Part shown: positions 35,237-43,232 of the stretch, piece by piece
How the letters are laid out: each line of letters opens with the position of its first letter
Position numbering within the stretch: the stretch's first letter is position 1
Source: Prolixibacteraceae bacterium UBA6029
Lineage (GTDB): Bacteria > Bacteroidota > Bacteroidia > Bacteroidales > Prolixibacteraceae
Length of the DNA: 64,000 bases
Assembly (NCBI GenBank): GCA_002429385.1
Contig: DIZL01000032.1
Span: 25,708 to 89,707, forward strand
Direction of reading: 5' to 3'
Program-made: the position numbers and the translations under genes
The notes under the pieces: model-generated
Databases searched by the model: none
Told to the model about the DNA's origin: nothing
Seen by the model: only the letters and a program-made list of their open reading frames with translations

Positions 35237-35722
35237 TTATTTTTTAGTTATACTAATCCTGCCGTCACGTTCAATATATGCACTGTTTATTTCGTCCAAT
35301 GATTCTACATTACCTTGTAACCGTATTCCTTCCAACAAATCTTTATCTGTAATATCGAATCGTTTCATGTTGTTTCTAATGATTTTACCGTCTTCGTAAA
35401 TTACTTTTGCATTTCCTTTGATCAGACTGCCGAATACATCATTATACAATGCTATCCAGGCAAATAACCGGTGCAGAAAAACAATTACAAATGCTGCAAT
35501 AATGGTCGCAAAAAATGGGGATGCTCCAATAACAGCCCTACTTAATACTGCTCCCAATAAAACACTGATTACATTATCAAACGGAGAAAACATTCCAAAT
35601 GACCGCCTCCCTGAGAGTCTTATGAATACCAGGGCTATTATAAATATTATAAATGCCCGGATTGCCATTTGATAAGGGTTTGGATTGCTTCCCTCACCAA
35701 TTAATTGATAAAACCAGTTCAT
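35237..35722 (-). CDS. YetF/DUF421 family membrane protein
   Basis: 161 residues. Two or three N-terminal membrane helices (about 20-95) include RLSGRRSFGMFSPFDNVISV, then comes the YetF domain with KVIYEDGKIIRNNMKRFDIT and LLEGIRLQGN, ending in a short beta strand (AYIERDGRISITKK). This is the DUF421 layout; the role is unknown, with links to envelope and spore stress in Bacillus. Just before the ATG there is a copy of the distal box of the shared promoter but no proximal box or -7 element. Confidence 0.88.
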   Translation of the reverse strand: MNWFYQLIGEGSNPNPYQMAIRAFIIFIIALVFIRLSGRRSFGMFSPFDNVISVLLGAVLSRAVIGASPFFATIIAAFVIVFLHRLFAWIALYNDVFGSLIKGNAKVIYEDGKIIRNNMKRFDITDKDLLEGIRLQGNVESLDEINSAYIERDGRISITKK

Positions 35723-35731
35723 CTTTCATTT

Positions 35732-35759
35732 GTTTAAAAGATTTACATCATTCACACAT
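35732..35759 (-). promoter_or_regulatory. Orphan distal box of the shared promoter before yetF
   Basis: Plus-strand TTTAAAAGATTTACATCATT followed by CACACAT, identical to the distal part of the 91-bp duplicate. Neither the proximal box nor TAnnTTTR is present at the required distance, where the yetF coding region begins. Probably a partial copy rather than a working promoter. Confidence 0.45.
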
Positions 35760-35770
35760 CTGCTTAGACA

Positions 35771-36142
35771 TTAAACAATTTTACATGGAATATCCGCATC
35801 TTCATCAATTAAATAGACTGAACACAACCGATGATATCCATCCGCAATTATTAACCGCCGTTGCCTGTCATCGCGAACCAAAAGAATCGGTGGCAATCCA
35901 AGTCCAGACTGTAATTTCTTAGTATTTTTTTCAATGTGGCTATTACTTATGCCAAGCAATGATAAACCCGATGATCTGAATATATCTTTCGCCTTAAATG
36001 ACATCATTGATGCTTTCCTGAGTGCCTTGACCAATGTTTTCGCTCTTTTATTGCCATATATTAAACCAAGATAAGACAACGATGCCAGATAATCATTATT
36101 TCCCGGCTTAGGTAACCATATTATTTCAATGCTTTTAGACAT
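35771..36142 (-). CDS. Small ParB/sulfiredoxin-fold protein
   Basis: 123 residues. The C-terminal half carries LPPILLVRDDRQRRLIIADGYHRLCSVYLI, here split as LPPILLVRDD and RQRRLIIADGYHRLCSVYLI: the ParB N-terminal fold with a GYHR core (GxHR in ParB). There is no helix-turn-helix or dimerisation domain, so it is not a partition protein. ParB folds bind nucleotides or act as small enzymes; the function here is unknown. It lies 32 bp after the cupin gene and is probably co-transcribed from promoter P7. Confidence 0.7.
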   Translation of the reverse strand: MSKSIEIIWLPKPGNNDYLASLSYLGLIYGNKRAKTLVKALRKASMMSFKAKDIFRSSGLSLLGISNSHIEKNTKKLQSGLGLPPILLVRDDRQRRLIIADGYHRLCSVYLIDEDADIPCKIV

Positions 36143-36174
36143 GCATTATTCCTATTTCTAATGATTACTGCGGT

Positions 36175-36573
36175 TTATTCCGTTGTCGTTCCGTCAAATT
36201 TCACATCATCCTTTTCAGAATCTTTTTTTGTTGCATTAATGATGCCGTCTTTATGGTTAGGAGGACCATAGATGGTATACATTTTTAATTCTTTTACTGC
36301 ATCAGTATTTATTACATTATGCTTTGAACCGGCAGGTATAACAATCACATCCCCATTTCCCACCACATATTCATTTCCATCAATAATGCATTTGCCGTTT
36401 CCTGCTTCGAACCTGAAAAACTGATCAACAGAAGGATGAATTTCTTCACCAATATCTTCGCCCGGTTTTAAGCTCATTAGCACAAGCTGCATATGTTTGC
36501 TCGTATACAATACTTTTCTGAAATTCTCATTTTTCAGAGTATCCTTTTCGATGTTACTATTAAATCCTTTCAT
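36175..36573 (-). CDS. Single-domain cupin protein
   Basis: 132 residues from the ATG at 36573. A longer frame begins at 36594, but the -7 element of promoter P7 is at 36600-36607, so transcription should start at about that codon. The cupin barrel is clear: motif 1 GEEIHPSVDQFFRFEAGNGK and motif 2 GDVIVIPAGSKHNVINT, with His/Glu/His available for a metal ion. Substrate unknown; similar proteins are called cupin-domain stress proteins. Confidence 0.85.
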   Translation of the reverse strand: MKGFNSNIEKDTLKNENFRKVLYTSKHMQLVLMSLKPGEDIGEEIHPSVDQFFRFEAGNGKCIIDGNEYVVGNGDVIVIPAGSKHNVINTDAVKELKMYTIYGPPNHKDGIINATKKDSEKDDVKFDGTTTE

Positions 36574-36599
36574 ATTGCTTTTTTTTTGGTTCAACAGAA

Positions 36600-36668
36600 C
36601 AAAGATATTTCTTCATGTCCTGAAAATCATTACAAGATTTTTGAGAAAAGTTACATCATTCACACATT
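36600..36668 (-). promoter_or_regulatory. Shared stress-type promoter (P7) of the cupin gene
   Basis: Minus-strand reading: distal box TGTGTGAATGATGTAAC, proximal TCTTGTAAT (plus 36629-36634) 21 bp later, 21 bp to a perfect TATCTTTG (36600-36607). This -7 element decides the cupin start codon. Confidence 0.8.
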
Positions 36669-36823
36669 TCGGATACCATATTGGACCTCATTCCCCCATT
36701 TTTCATTAGCGCTCCGTGTAATGCCCGATAACTGCTGATCCTGTTTTCCTTAAAAGGTTTAAGCCTGTCGGATAACCCACTCTTTGCATCCTGTTTTGCG
36801 GTTGTTCCCTTCGGGTTGGGGAG

Positions 36824-36967
36824 GGGATCCCTTGGGTATTCCTTTTATATATCTGTACTATGATTGATCTATAACTGTACAAAAATTCATATCTTTGTAT
36901 AGATAGAGATCAATCATAGTTTAATCATTGAAAAGGGATACCCAAGGGATACCCAAGAGATACCCTT
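36824..36967. repeat. Inverted array of 11-bp phased repeats (array D)
   Basis: Right arm, 11-bp register from 36902: GATAGAGATCA, ATCATAGTTTA, ATCATTGAAAA, GGGATACCCAA twice, GAGATACCCTT. Left arm read on the minus strand: ATCATAGTACA, GATATATAAAA, GGAATACCCAA, GGGATCCCCTC. ACTATGATTGATCT and AGATCAATCATAGT are a perfect 14-bp inverted pair around the centre. It ends 28 bp before a small plus-strand remnant gene. Confidence 0.75.
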
Positions 36968-36995
36968 TCTATTATAAACTTAATACGAATGGATT

Positions 36996-37148
36996 ATGGC
37001 ACGAATGAAAAGAAACATCGGTGATCTGGTCTCAGGACGGATCGGAAACGTGGTATTTTATGAGCGGTTTGGAGTGAATTATGTATGTGCGGCGCCGCAG
37101 CGAAAAAAAGGATTCCTGGTCTCCCCTGTTACTGCATATATCCTTTAG
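36996..37148 (+). pseudogene. Truncated DUF6266-like gene start
   Basis: 50 codons, MARMKRNIGDLVSGRIGNVV FYERFGVNYV and a few more residues. The opening M-A-R-hydrophobic followed by SGRIGNVVFYERFG and a basic PQRKK segment resembles the N-terminus of Bacteroidota DUF6266-type proteins, normally about 200 residues. It stops soon after, so it looks like a 5' remnant, or a very short member. It lies directly after repeat array D on the plus strand, against the local gene direction. Confidence 0.5.
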
Positions 37149-37197
37149 ATACCTGCTTCAACCAATGTTTCCACCAGTTGATCTGATATATTTTTAC

Positions 37198-38322
37198 TCA
37201 TGAATCGGTGTTGGACTCTTCGTTTTCGTTCAGATGTGATTCCTTATTTTGATGTTCGTTAACCGGTTTTTTGTGTTGAAGATATATTTTAGCTTCATCC
37301 TGTGTTCCCAAAAGTATGGCCAGCCATCGTGTTTTCTCGTTCTGTTCCAGGATTATTTTAATGGTAATAGTAAAGGGGACTGCAAGAAACATCCCCACCG
37401 GTCCCAAAATAAATCCCCAGAAAAGAAGGGACAATAATACAACCAGCGTTGACATACCTAAGCCTTTTCCCATAATCCTGGGTTCAAAAAAGTTTCCAAG
37501 AACATTGTGGATAACCATAAATGAACCCAACGTCCAGAGCGCACCGCCTAATCCCAGTTGCATCAAGGCAAAAAGAAATGCCGGAATGGTGGCAATAATG
37601 GATCCGATATTCGGAATATAATTCATCAGACCTGCAATCAACGCCCACAGAATCGGATAGTCAACCCCAATGATCAACATGGCTATATAGATAAGAATCC
37701 CTATTGATATACATACCAGGGTTTTTATTGCAAGATAGTGACGAATATTTCGTAAAATGGTATTAAAATAAGCGATAGATGTATCTGATCCTCTCGTAAT
37801 AGCTTTTGCTTTGATCGAAAAACTTGCAAATTCCATAAGAATAAAAAGGATGATAAGAAAGATCAGGAAAGTTTTTCCCAGCATAGCGAGCAATTCCTTC
37901 GCGGCGCCTGAGGTAAATTCCAGGATTTTTGCCGGTTGAATAAGCGTTGATATTTGATCTTTGGGGATATTTATACCTTTATCATTTAAAAACTGAATAA
38001 ATGAGTTGCTGATCTTCGTAATGGTAGGTTCATATTTTGAGACATTGCCTAAAAAGAATGTCAGTGTTCGTCCGATGAGGAAAGTAAATCCTGAAAAAAA
38101 TAAAATCAATCCCAGTATTACAATGATAATAGCAAGCCATCTGGGTATTCTCTTTTTCTCGAGCCAGGTAATGGGCTGCATGCAAATGATGCTTATAAAA
38201 AGTGCGAGTAAAAAAGGAGCGATAATCGATTTTGCATAAATAGCCCCTGCAAAAATGATAATTAATGCAGCGAGCTTTATTATGGGCGAGCCCTCTATTA
38301 ATCCCATTCCTTTATTGTTCAT
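37198..38322 (-). CDS. AI-2E family transporter (PerM-like)
   Basis: 374 residues with about eight membrane segments. The first pair is near residues 12-55, and the long central region (NVSKYEPTITKISNSFIQFL) is followed by the conserved GLMNYIPNIGSIIATIPAFL and the final FEPRIMGKGLGMSTLVVLLS and PFTITIKIILEQ. The family includes autoinducer-2 exporters and Na+/H+ exchangers, so the substrate is open. The hydrophilic C-terminal tail (about 345-374) is rich in Glu/Asn/His. Its promoter region (38323-38489) lacks the shared boxes. Confidence 0.88.
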   Translation of the reverse strand: MNNKGMGLIEGSPIIKLAALIIIFAGAIYAKSIIAPFLLALFISIICMQPITWLEKKRIPRWLAIIIVILGLILFFSGFTFLIGRTLTFFLGNVSKYEPTITKISNSFIQFLNDKGINIPKDQISTLIQPAKILEFTSGAAKELLAMLGKTFLIFLIILFILMEFASFSIKAKAITRGSDTSIAYFNTILRNIRHYLAIKTLVCISIGILIYIAMLIIGVDYPILWALIAGLMNYIPNIGSIIATIPAFLFALMQLGLGGALWTLGSFMVIHNVLGNFFEPRIMGKGLGMSTLVVLLSLLFWGFILGPVGMFLAVPFTITIKIILEQNEKTRWLAILLGTQDEAKIYLQHKKPVNEHQNKESHLNENEESNTDS

Positions 38323-38489
38323 ATCAGAATAGCTTTATGAGGTTTATCAGACATGAATCAAATTCTTTTCATGATTTTCTGAAAAATATTATACTACCTT
38401 ATTAAATATGACACAGATAACAAGCACATATACAACCTGAATCCAGTCAGGGTTTTATATGAATGACAATCATAACTGCCGCGAATAAG

Positions 38490-39086
38490 TTATTTGTTTG
38501 GAACAGATTCCAATTGCATGGTCAAGTTATGCTGACCAATATTGATGAGTTCAATATCACATGAAATTGAAATCTGATCACTTACCATTAAGCCTCCTGA
38601 TTCTATGGGCGGGTTCCAGGTCAATCCCCAATCACTTCTGTTTATTTTTCCCGTTACCGTAAAACCTGCTCTTTCTTTTCCCCAGGGGTCATTAACCAAT
38701 CCGCCCAATTGTAAATTTAATTTTATGTTTTGAGTGAATCCCATCATTGTTAATTCTCCCCACACTTCATGATTCCCTTCCTCATCTGATTTTTCAATGT
38801 TGCTTGAAGTAAAAGTTATTTGTTTAAATTTTTCAACATCAAAGAAATCAGGACTTTTTAGGTGCTCGTCGCGTTTTTCAACACCGGTGTATATTGACGA
38901 GGCATCTATCCAAAGATCAATTTCTGCAGTTCTAAAGTCTTTGCCAATAGTATAAATACTTGCATCAAATGTTTTGAATCCGCCTTTAACATGTGAGATC
39001 ATCAAATGTCTTACTTTAAAGCTGATTTCACTGTGGGACTGATCGATAGACCATTTTGTTTTTGTAATAGGTTCGTTTGCTTTCAT
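38490..39086 (-). CDS. YceI family lipid-binding protein
   Basis: 198 residues, no signal peptide, so probably cytoplasmic unlike E. coli YceI. The lipocalin-like barrel is recognisable: KWSIDQSHSEISFKVRHLMI, VEKRDEHLKSPDFFDVEKFK, and GKINRSDWGLTWNPPIESGG near the C-terminus. YceI proteins bind isoprenoid or polyprenyl chains and are induced by stress or high pH. Expression is from promoter P8, an almost identical copy of the bfr/polyketide promoter, which would link it to that lipid pathway. Confidence 0.93.
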   Translation of the reverse strand: MKANEPITKTKWSIDQSHSEISFKVRHLMISHVKGGFKTFDASIYTIGKDFRTAEIDLWIDASSIYTGVEKRDEHLKSPDFFDVEKFKQITFTSSNIEKSDEEGNHEVWGELTMMGFTQNIKLNLQLGGLVNDPWGKERAGFTVTGKINRSDWGLTWNPPIESGGLMVSDQISISCDIELINIGQHNLTMQLESVPNK

Positions 39087-39131
39087 TTTAATTATTTTAA
39101 TTGATTATTATTTAATTACTTAATCCAATTC

Positions 39132-39222
39132 TAATTAATGAATTTTATGGGAACTAAGTTAGGAGCTTATAATAGCTGTAGTTTTACAGAATTCTTTAAA
39201 AGATTTACATCATTCACACATT
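39132..39222. repeat. 91-bp promoter duplicate, copy 2
   Basis: Second copy of 35109-35199, with a single difference in 91 bp. Here it lies 46 bp before the YceI start codon. Confidence 0.9.
39154..39222 (-). promoter_or_regulatory. Shared stress-type promoter (P8) of the YceI gene
   Basis: Same boxes as P5: TGTGTGAATGATGTAAA, then GAATTCTGTAAA (plus 39183-39188) 21 bp later, then TAACTTAG (39154-39161) after 21 bp. Confidence 0.78.
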
Positions 39223-39245
39223 CTTCGACAAAGACGATTTTATAA

Positions 39246-39935
39246 TTATGCTGTCTTTACCCCGAATATATAGCCTACAATAGCAGTAATACCCATTGCT
39301 ATTGTGCCCCAAAAGCATATCCTGATTATAGCTTTTGTAATACTTGATCCGCCTGCCTTTGCAGCAATTACTCCTGACAATGCAAGGAATAACATCGAAA
39401 ATGAATATTGCCAGATTATCATGTGATTAATTGGTGCAAATAATGAGACCAAAAGCGGAAGAATGCCTCCTGATAAAAAAGATCCTCCTGATGCCAATGC
39501 AGCCTGTAACGGCTTGGGTTGTGAAAATTCATTAATTCCCAGTTCGTCTCTGGCATGAGCTTCTAAAACGTTGTGTTTTGTAAGTTGAATAGCTACCTGC
39601 ATTGCCAGATGACTGTCCAAACCCCTGTCTTTATAAAGGTCAGCCAATTCTACTAATTCGGCCTTCGGTTTTGTATTAAGTTCTGTTTGCTCTCTTTTTA
39701 AGTCGGCAGATTCGATATCAGACTGTGAACTAACTGAAACATATTCGCCTGCTGACATCGATAATGAACCTGCGACCAAACCCGCCAAAGCCGCAAGAAT
39801 GATCGGACTTCTCGTATTACTTGCAGCAGCCACGCCAACAACCAGGCTTGCAGTCGAAAGAATGCCATCGTTTGCTCCTAACACAGCTGCTCTAAGCCAT
39901 CCGCTACGAATCGTATAATGTTTCTCCGGCTCCAT
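39246..39935 (-). CDS. VIT1/CCC1 family metal transporter
   Basis: 229 residues. The N-terminal HYTIRSGWLRAAVLGANDGI LSTASLVVG is the VIT signature in the first helix; AGEYVSVSSQSDIESADL closes the second. A charged segment with Glu residues (about 85-140) carries the metal-binding part, and three more helices end the chain. Family members export Fe2+ or Mn2+ from the cytosol. It is the last gene of the sugar-phosphate operon, 17 bp after the phosphoglycerate mutase gene. Confidence 0.9.
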   Translation of the reverse strand: MEPEKHYTIRSGWLRAAVLGANDGILSTASLVVGVAAASNTRSPIILAALAGLVAGSLSMSAGEYVSVSSQSDIESADLKREQTELNTKPKAELVELADLYKDRGLDSHLAMQVAIQLTKHNVLEAHARDELGINEFSQPKPLQAALASGGSFLSGGILPLLVSLFAPINHMIIWQYSFSMLFLALSGVIAAKAGGSSITKAIIRICFWGTIAMGITAIVGYIFGVKTA

Positions 39936-39952
39936 TGGGCAGTGAATATATG

Positions 39953-40726
39953 TTATTTTTTTACGGAGGCCTGATTTGCTACCGCCTTCATCGCCTGCTC
40001 AATTTGTGCGGCATCGCCAAGGTAATAATGGCGGATGGGATGAAGATCTTTGTCCAGTTCATAGACCAGGGGGATACCGGTGGGAATGTCCAGGCCTGGA
40101 ATGTCGGCTTCAGAAATGCCATCGAGATACATGACCAAAGCGCGGAGTGTATTCCCATGAGCCGCAATGAGGACCGTCTGCCCTGATTCAAGGGCTGGTG
40201 CAATATCATCGTGCCAGCAGGGAAGAAAGCGTGCTACAGTGTCTTTAAGGCATTCCGTTGCAGGAAGTTGTGTGGGAGTGAGTTGCCTGTAACGAGGATC
40301 GTGGCCGGGATGCCGTGCATCTTCCAATTCCAGGGCTGGAGGGGGTATATCATAACTCCGTCTCCATAACTTAACCTGTTCCTCGCCGTATTTCATTGAC
40401 GTCTCGGATTTGTTTAGACCTTGCAAGGCGCCATAATGCCGTTCGTTCAATCTCCAATCTTTAGTGACAGGAATCCACATCAGATCCATTTCGTCAAGCA
40501 CAATCCACAAAGAACGGATTGCACGCTTCAATACTGATGTAAATGCGACATCGAACGTAAACCCTTGTTCCTTAAGCAAACGCCCTGCATGATGAACTTC
40601 CTCTATACCTTGAACGGACAAATCAACATCAGTCCATCCGCTGAATAGATTCTCTTTATTCCACAGGCTTTCGCCATGACGCAGGAGAACTATCTGATGG
40701 ATTTTGTTTTCTGAGTCTTCTTTCAT
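39953..40726 (-). CDS. gpmA: 2,3-bisphosphoglycerate-dependent phosphoglycerate mutase
   Basis: 257 residues. The phosphohistidine motif VLLRHGESLWNKENLFSGWTD is seen (split here as VLLRHGESLW and NKENLFSGWTD), plus ERHYGALQGLNKSE, RRSYDIPPP and the second catalytic His in VLIAAHGNTLRALVMYL. It interconverts 3- and 2-phosphoglycerate in lower glycolysis. It follows the class I aldolase gene by 58 bp, which places a glycolytic step in the phosphoketolase operon. Confidence 0.95.
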   Translation of the reverse strand: MKEDSENKIHQIVLLRHGESLWNKENLFSGWTDVDLSVQGIEEVHHAGRLLKEQGFTFDVAFTSVLKRAIRSLWIVLDEMDLMWIPVTKDWRLNERHYGALQGLNKSETSMKYGEEQVKLWRRSYDIPPPALELEDARHPGHDPRYRQLTPTQLPATECLKDTVARFLPCWHDDIAPALESGQTVLIAAHGNTLRALVMYLDGISEADIPGLDIPTGIPLVYELDKDLHPIRHYYLGDAAQIEQAMKAVANQASVKK

Positions 40727-40784
40727 TTGGTTTTAAATTTTACAGATTAAACATCATTCAAACAGGATATGATCAGTAACTGTT

Positions 40785-41807
40785 TTATACTTTTTCAGAT
40801 GCTTTAGTATATTCACCCCGTCGGGCAGCAAAGTTGCATTTGGCCCTATGATACAAGGCTTTCTGTGCCTCCTGAACATTGACTTCCTTGCCATTCCAGA
40901 TTTCCAAAGCCGGTTGCTGGAGAGCTCGTCCAAAAGAAAATGACAATTCCCACGGTAATTTCGACTTAAATCTGACATTCATTGCATTTAACCGGGCGGA
41001 AGCCAGTTCTGCGGATTGTCCACCCGACAAAAAAGTGATCCCGGGAACGGCAGCAGGAACAGCCCGTAAAAAACACTTCATTGTGGCATCTGCAATATCC
41101 TCAGACGATTCTTGTTTAGAACAGGCTAATCCGGGAAGTACCATATTGGGTTTAAGGATCATACCCTCCAACATTACGCCTTGTTTGAATAGTTGGTTGA
41201 AAACAGTGTGAAGGACTTCTTCTGTTACCTCGAAACAACGCCCGATGGTATGGTCACCATCCATCAATACTTCAGGCTCCACAATGGGAACAAGTCCCGC
41301 TTCCTGGCACAATACAGCGTAGCGGGCCAACGCATGTGCATTTGCTTCGATACAGGCACGTGAAGGAATGTTCTCACCAATCGTAATCACAGCACGCCAC
41401 TTGGCAAACCGGGCACCCAATTGATAATATTCACCGAGACGCTCACGCAATCCGTCGAGCCCTTCCGATATTTTTTCTCCGGGATGTCCAGCCATGTCTT
41501 TTGCACCGGCATCCACCTTGATACCGGGGATTATTCCTGCATTGGAGAGCACCTTAATCATTGGAGTACCGTCATTTATTTTCTGCTTGATGGTCTCGTC
41601 AAAGAGGATTGCTCCACTAACAGACTCACCAAGGCCTGGCGTGGTAACAATCAGTTCCCGATAGGCACGCCGTGCTTCTTCTGTCTGCGGAATTCCCAGT
41701 TTGGCAAATCGTTTGTTGCAGGTTGGAAAACTTTCATCCATAGCCAGTATGCCTTTGTCATCGGCAACCAGCTTATTTGCGATGTTTATAAGCTCTTGTA
41801 AGTTCAT
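40785..41807 (-). CDS. Class I fructose-bisphosphate aldolase
   Basis: 340 residues. The Schiff-base class I type is seen from DDKGILAMDESFPTCNKRFA, ARFAKWRAVITIGENIPS, IVEPEVLMDGDHTI and the active-site Lys in EGMILKPNMVLPG, with FLSGGQSAELASARLNAMN near the phosphate site. It needs no metal, unlike the class II enzyme usual in Bacteroidota. It splits fructose-1,6-bisphosphate or runs in reverse. The gap to the next gene upstream is 21 bp. Confidence 0.95.
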   Translation of the reverse strand: MNLQELINIANKLVADDKGILAMDESFPTCNKRFAKLGIPQTEEARRAYRELIVTTPGLGESVSGAILFDETIKQKINDGTPMIKVLSNAGIIPGIKVDAGAKDMAGHPGEKISEGLDGLRERLGEYYQLGARFAKWRAVITIGENIPSRACIEANAHALARYAVLCQEAGLVPIVEPEVLMDGDHTIGRCFEVTEEVLHTVFNQLFKQGVMLEGMILKPNMVLPGLACSKQESSEDIADATMKCFLRAVPAAVPGITFLSGGQSAELASARLNAMNVRFKSKLPWELSFSFGRALQQPALEIWNGKEVNVQEAQKALYHRAKCNFAARRGEYTKASEKV

Positions 41808-41828
41808 ACTGAATGATTCTTAAGTTAA

Positions 41829-42047
41829 TTATCTGATTTTTCCAGAGGGCTGTATCACTTGTTGTTGAGGTGCAAAAGCAAAGTCAACACTCACTATGTA
41901 ATACATTATTGCCACAAACATCAAAAAAAGGAAAATCCAAAAACTCCAGGTATGATGCATCCGTTTCCAGTAAGGCTTATGATTACGAGGGGTCAATATA
42001 TAATTCTGCCCTTCCTCTGAATCATGATTGTGTTCATTTTCATTCAT
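41829..42047 (-). CDS. Small single-span membrane protein
   Basis: 72 residues. A charged cytoplasmic N-terminus (MNENEHNHDSEEGQNYILTP) is followed by one hydrophobic helix (about 35-55, FWIFLFLMFVAIMYYIVSV) and a short polar tail. No family recognised. It is embedded in the phosphoketolase operon with gaps of 21 and 46 bp, so it is probably translated; the role is unknown. Confidence 0.65.
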   Translation of the reverse strand: MNENEHNHDSEEGQNYILTPRNHKPYWKRMHHTWSFWIFLFLMFVAIMYYIVSVDFAFAPQQQVIQPSGKIR

Positions 42048-42093
42048 AGTTTCTGTCCTTTCTTAAGTTTATTTATTCCGATGAGATGATATG

Positions 42094-42600
42094 TTATTCT
42101 AATCCTTTTTCCAGTGCTGCAACTTTCGCAAGACGTCTGGTAAACCGCTCGTTAACCTTGAAATCAGCATTCATGAATGTCTGAACCAATTCCCAGGCTA
42201 AGGCAGAACCGGTAACCCGACCTCCCACACACATCACATTCATGTCATCATCCTCCACTCCCTGATGAGCAGAGAAAGTATCTGAAATTAATGCAGCCCT
42301 TACTCCAGGCACTTTATTGGCTGCAACGCATGCCCCTACTCCACTGCCGCAAATAGCCAGACCACGGGTAATTTCACCTCTTGAAACTGATCTGGCCAAA
42401 GGTACCACATAATCGGGGTAGTCATCATTAGCAATTAACTCGTGTGCACCGAAATCCTTTACAAGGTAACCGGCAAAAGTGAGTGCCGCCATTAATTGTC
42501 CTTTTAATTCAAACCCACCATGATCGGCAGCAATACCAATGCTCATTTCTTCTCTTCGATGATCTGCACTATTATTTTCCATATTATTTACTGATTCCAT
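42094..42600 (-). CDS. rpiB: Ribose-5-phosphate isomerase B family (RpiB/LacAB)
   Basis: 168 residues as drawn; an in-frame ATG at 42546 (MSIGIAADHGGFELK) fits the family start better and would give 150. Signatures: the ADHGGFELKG phosphate loop, DYPDYVVPLARSVSRG and the active-site Cys in AICGSGVGACVAANKVPGVR. It interconverts ribose-5-phosphate and ribulose-5-phosphate, feeding phosphoketolase and transaldolase encoded in the same operon. Confidence 0.92.
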   Translation of the reverse strand: MESVNNMENNSADHRREEMSIGIAADHGGFELKGQLMAALTFAGYLVKDFGAHELIANDDYPDYVVPLARSVSRGEITRGLAICGSGVGACVAANKVPGVRAALISDTFSAHQGVEDDDMNVMCVGGRVTGSALAWELVQTFMNADFKVNERFTRRLAKVAALEKGLE

Positions 42601-42639
42601 TTTAATTTTCGAATTAACAGTGTTATAATTGGTAGAATG

Positions 42640-43227
42640 CTATTTAGTCTTTGATTCCTCCCGTGCAATCTTTACAATTTCTTTAGCGATATCTTCAGGT
42701 GAAAGAATAAAATCGATAAATCCGCTATCTATTGCGCTCTCAGGCATATCTGGCTGTTTGGCTGTTTCTGGCTTTTGCGCAATGGTAATACCACCCACGT
42801 CTTTTATGCCACCTAATGCCGCAGCCCCATCACCATCATAGCCAGAGACAATAACGGCGATTAGTTTGCCATCCCAGTTCTCAGTCAGAGAATGCATGAA
42901 AACCGTAATTACATCAGGCCATCCCCAAGGCTTTGATATTGGCTTTAGACGGAATTCTCCATCAAGAACATGCAAATCCCGTTTTTCGGGAATGATAAAA
43001 ACACAATTGGGTTTAATGTCTAATTTTTCCGTTATCAATTCAACCGGCATTCTGGTATACTTCGGTAGAATCTCATGCAGCATAGTTGCTACTGTTCTCA
43101 GGTGATTAACGATAACAATCGCAACGCCCATGTCAGGAGGCAAATGCTTTAGCAGGCGGGTATATGCGTCAAGGCCACCAGCCGAACCGCCAACACAGAC
43201 TATAGGGAAATCTTTTGCAGTATTCAT
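42640..43227 (-). CDS. Stand-alone CheB-type methylesterase domain
   Basis: 195 residues, only the CheB catalytic domain, without a response-regulator receiver. The triad is complete: Ser in CVGGSAGGLDAY, His in IVNHLRT and Asp in SGYDGDGAAALGG. No chemoreceptors, CheA or CheR stand nearby; it is inserted between phosphoketolase (5 bp) and rpiB (39 bp). It might de-esterify a glutamate on a non-chemotaxis protein, perhaps in the same signalling as the CheB-CheR-PAS protein at 59797-62724. This role is inference. Confidence 0.85.
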   Translation of the reverse strand: MNTAKDFPIVCVGGSAGGLDAYTRLLKHLPPDMGVAIVIVNHLRTVATMLHEILPKYTRMPVELITEKLDIKPNCVFIIPEKRDLHVLDGEFRLKPISKPWGWPDVITVFMHSLTENWDGKLIAVIVSGYDGDGAAALGGIKDVGGITIAQKPETAKQPDMPESAIDSGFIDFILSPEDIAKEIVKIAREESKTK

Positions 43228-43232
43228 GGTGT

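Noticed and set aside
36824..36967. CRISPR-like reading of the repeat arrays
   Set aside because: Units are 9-11 bp without spacers of 25-40 bp, and no cas genes are present.
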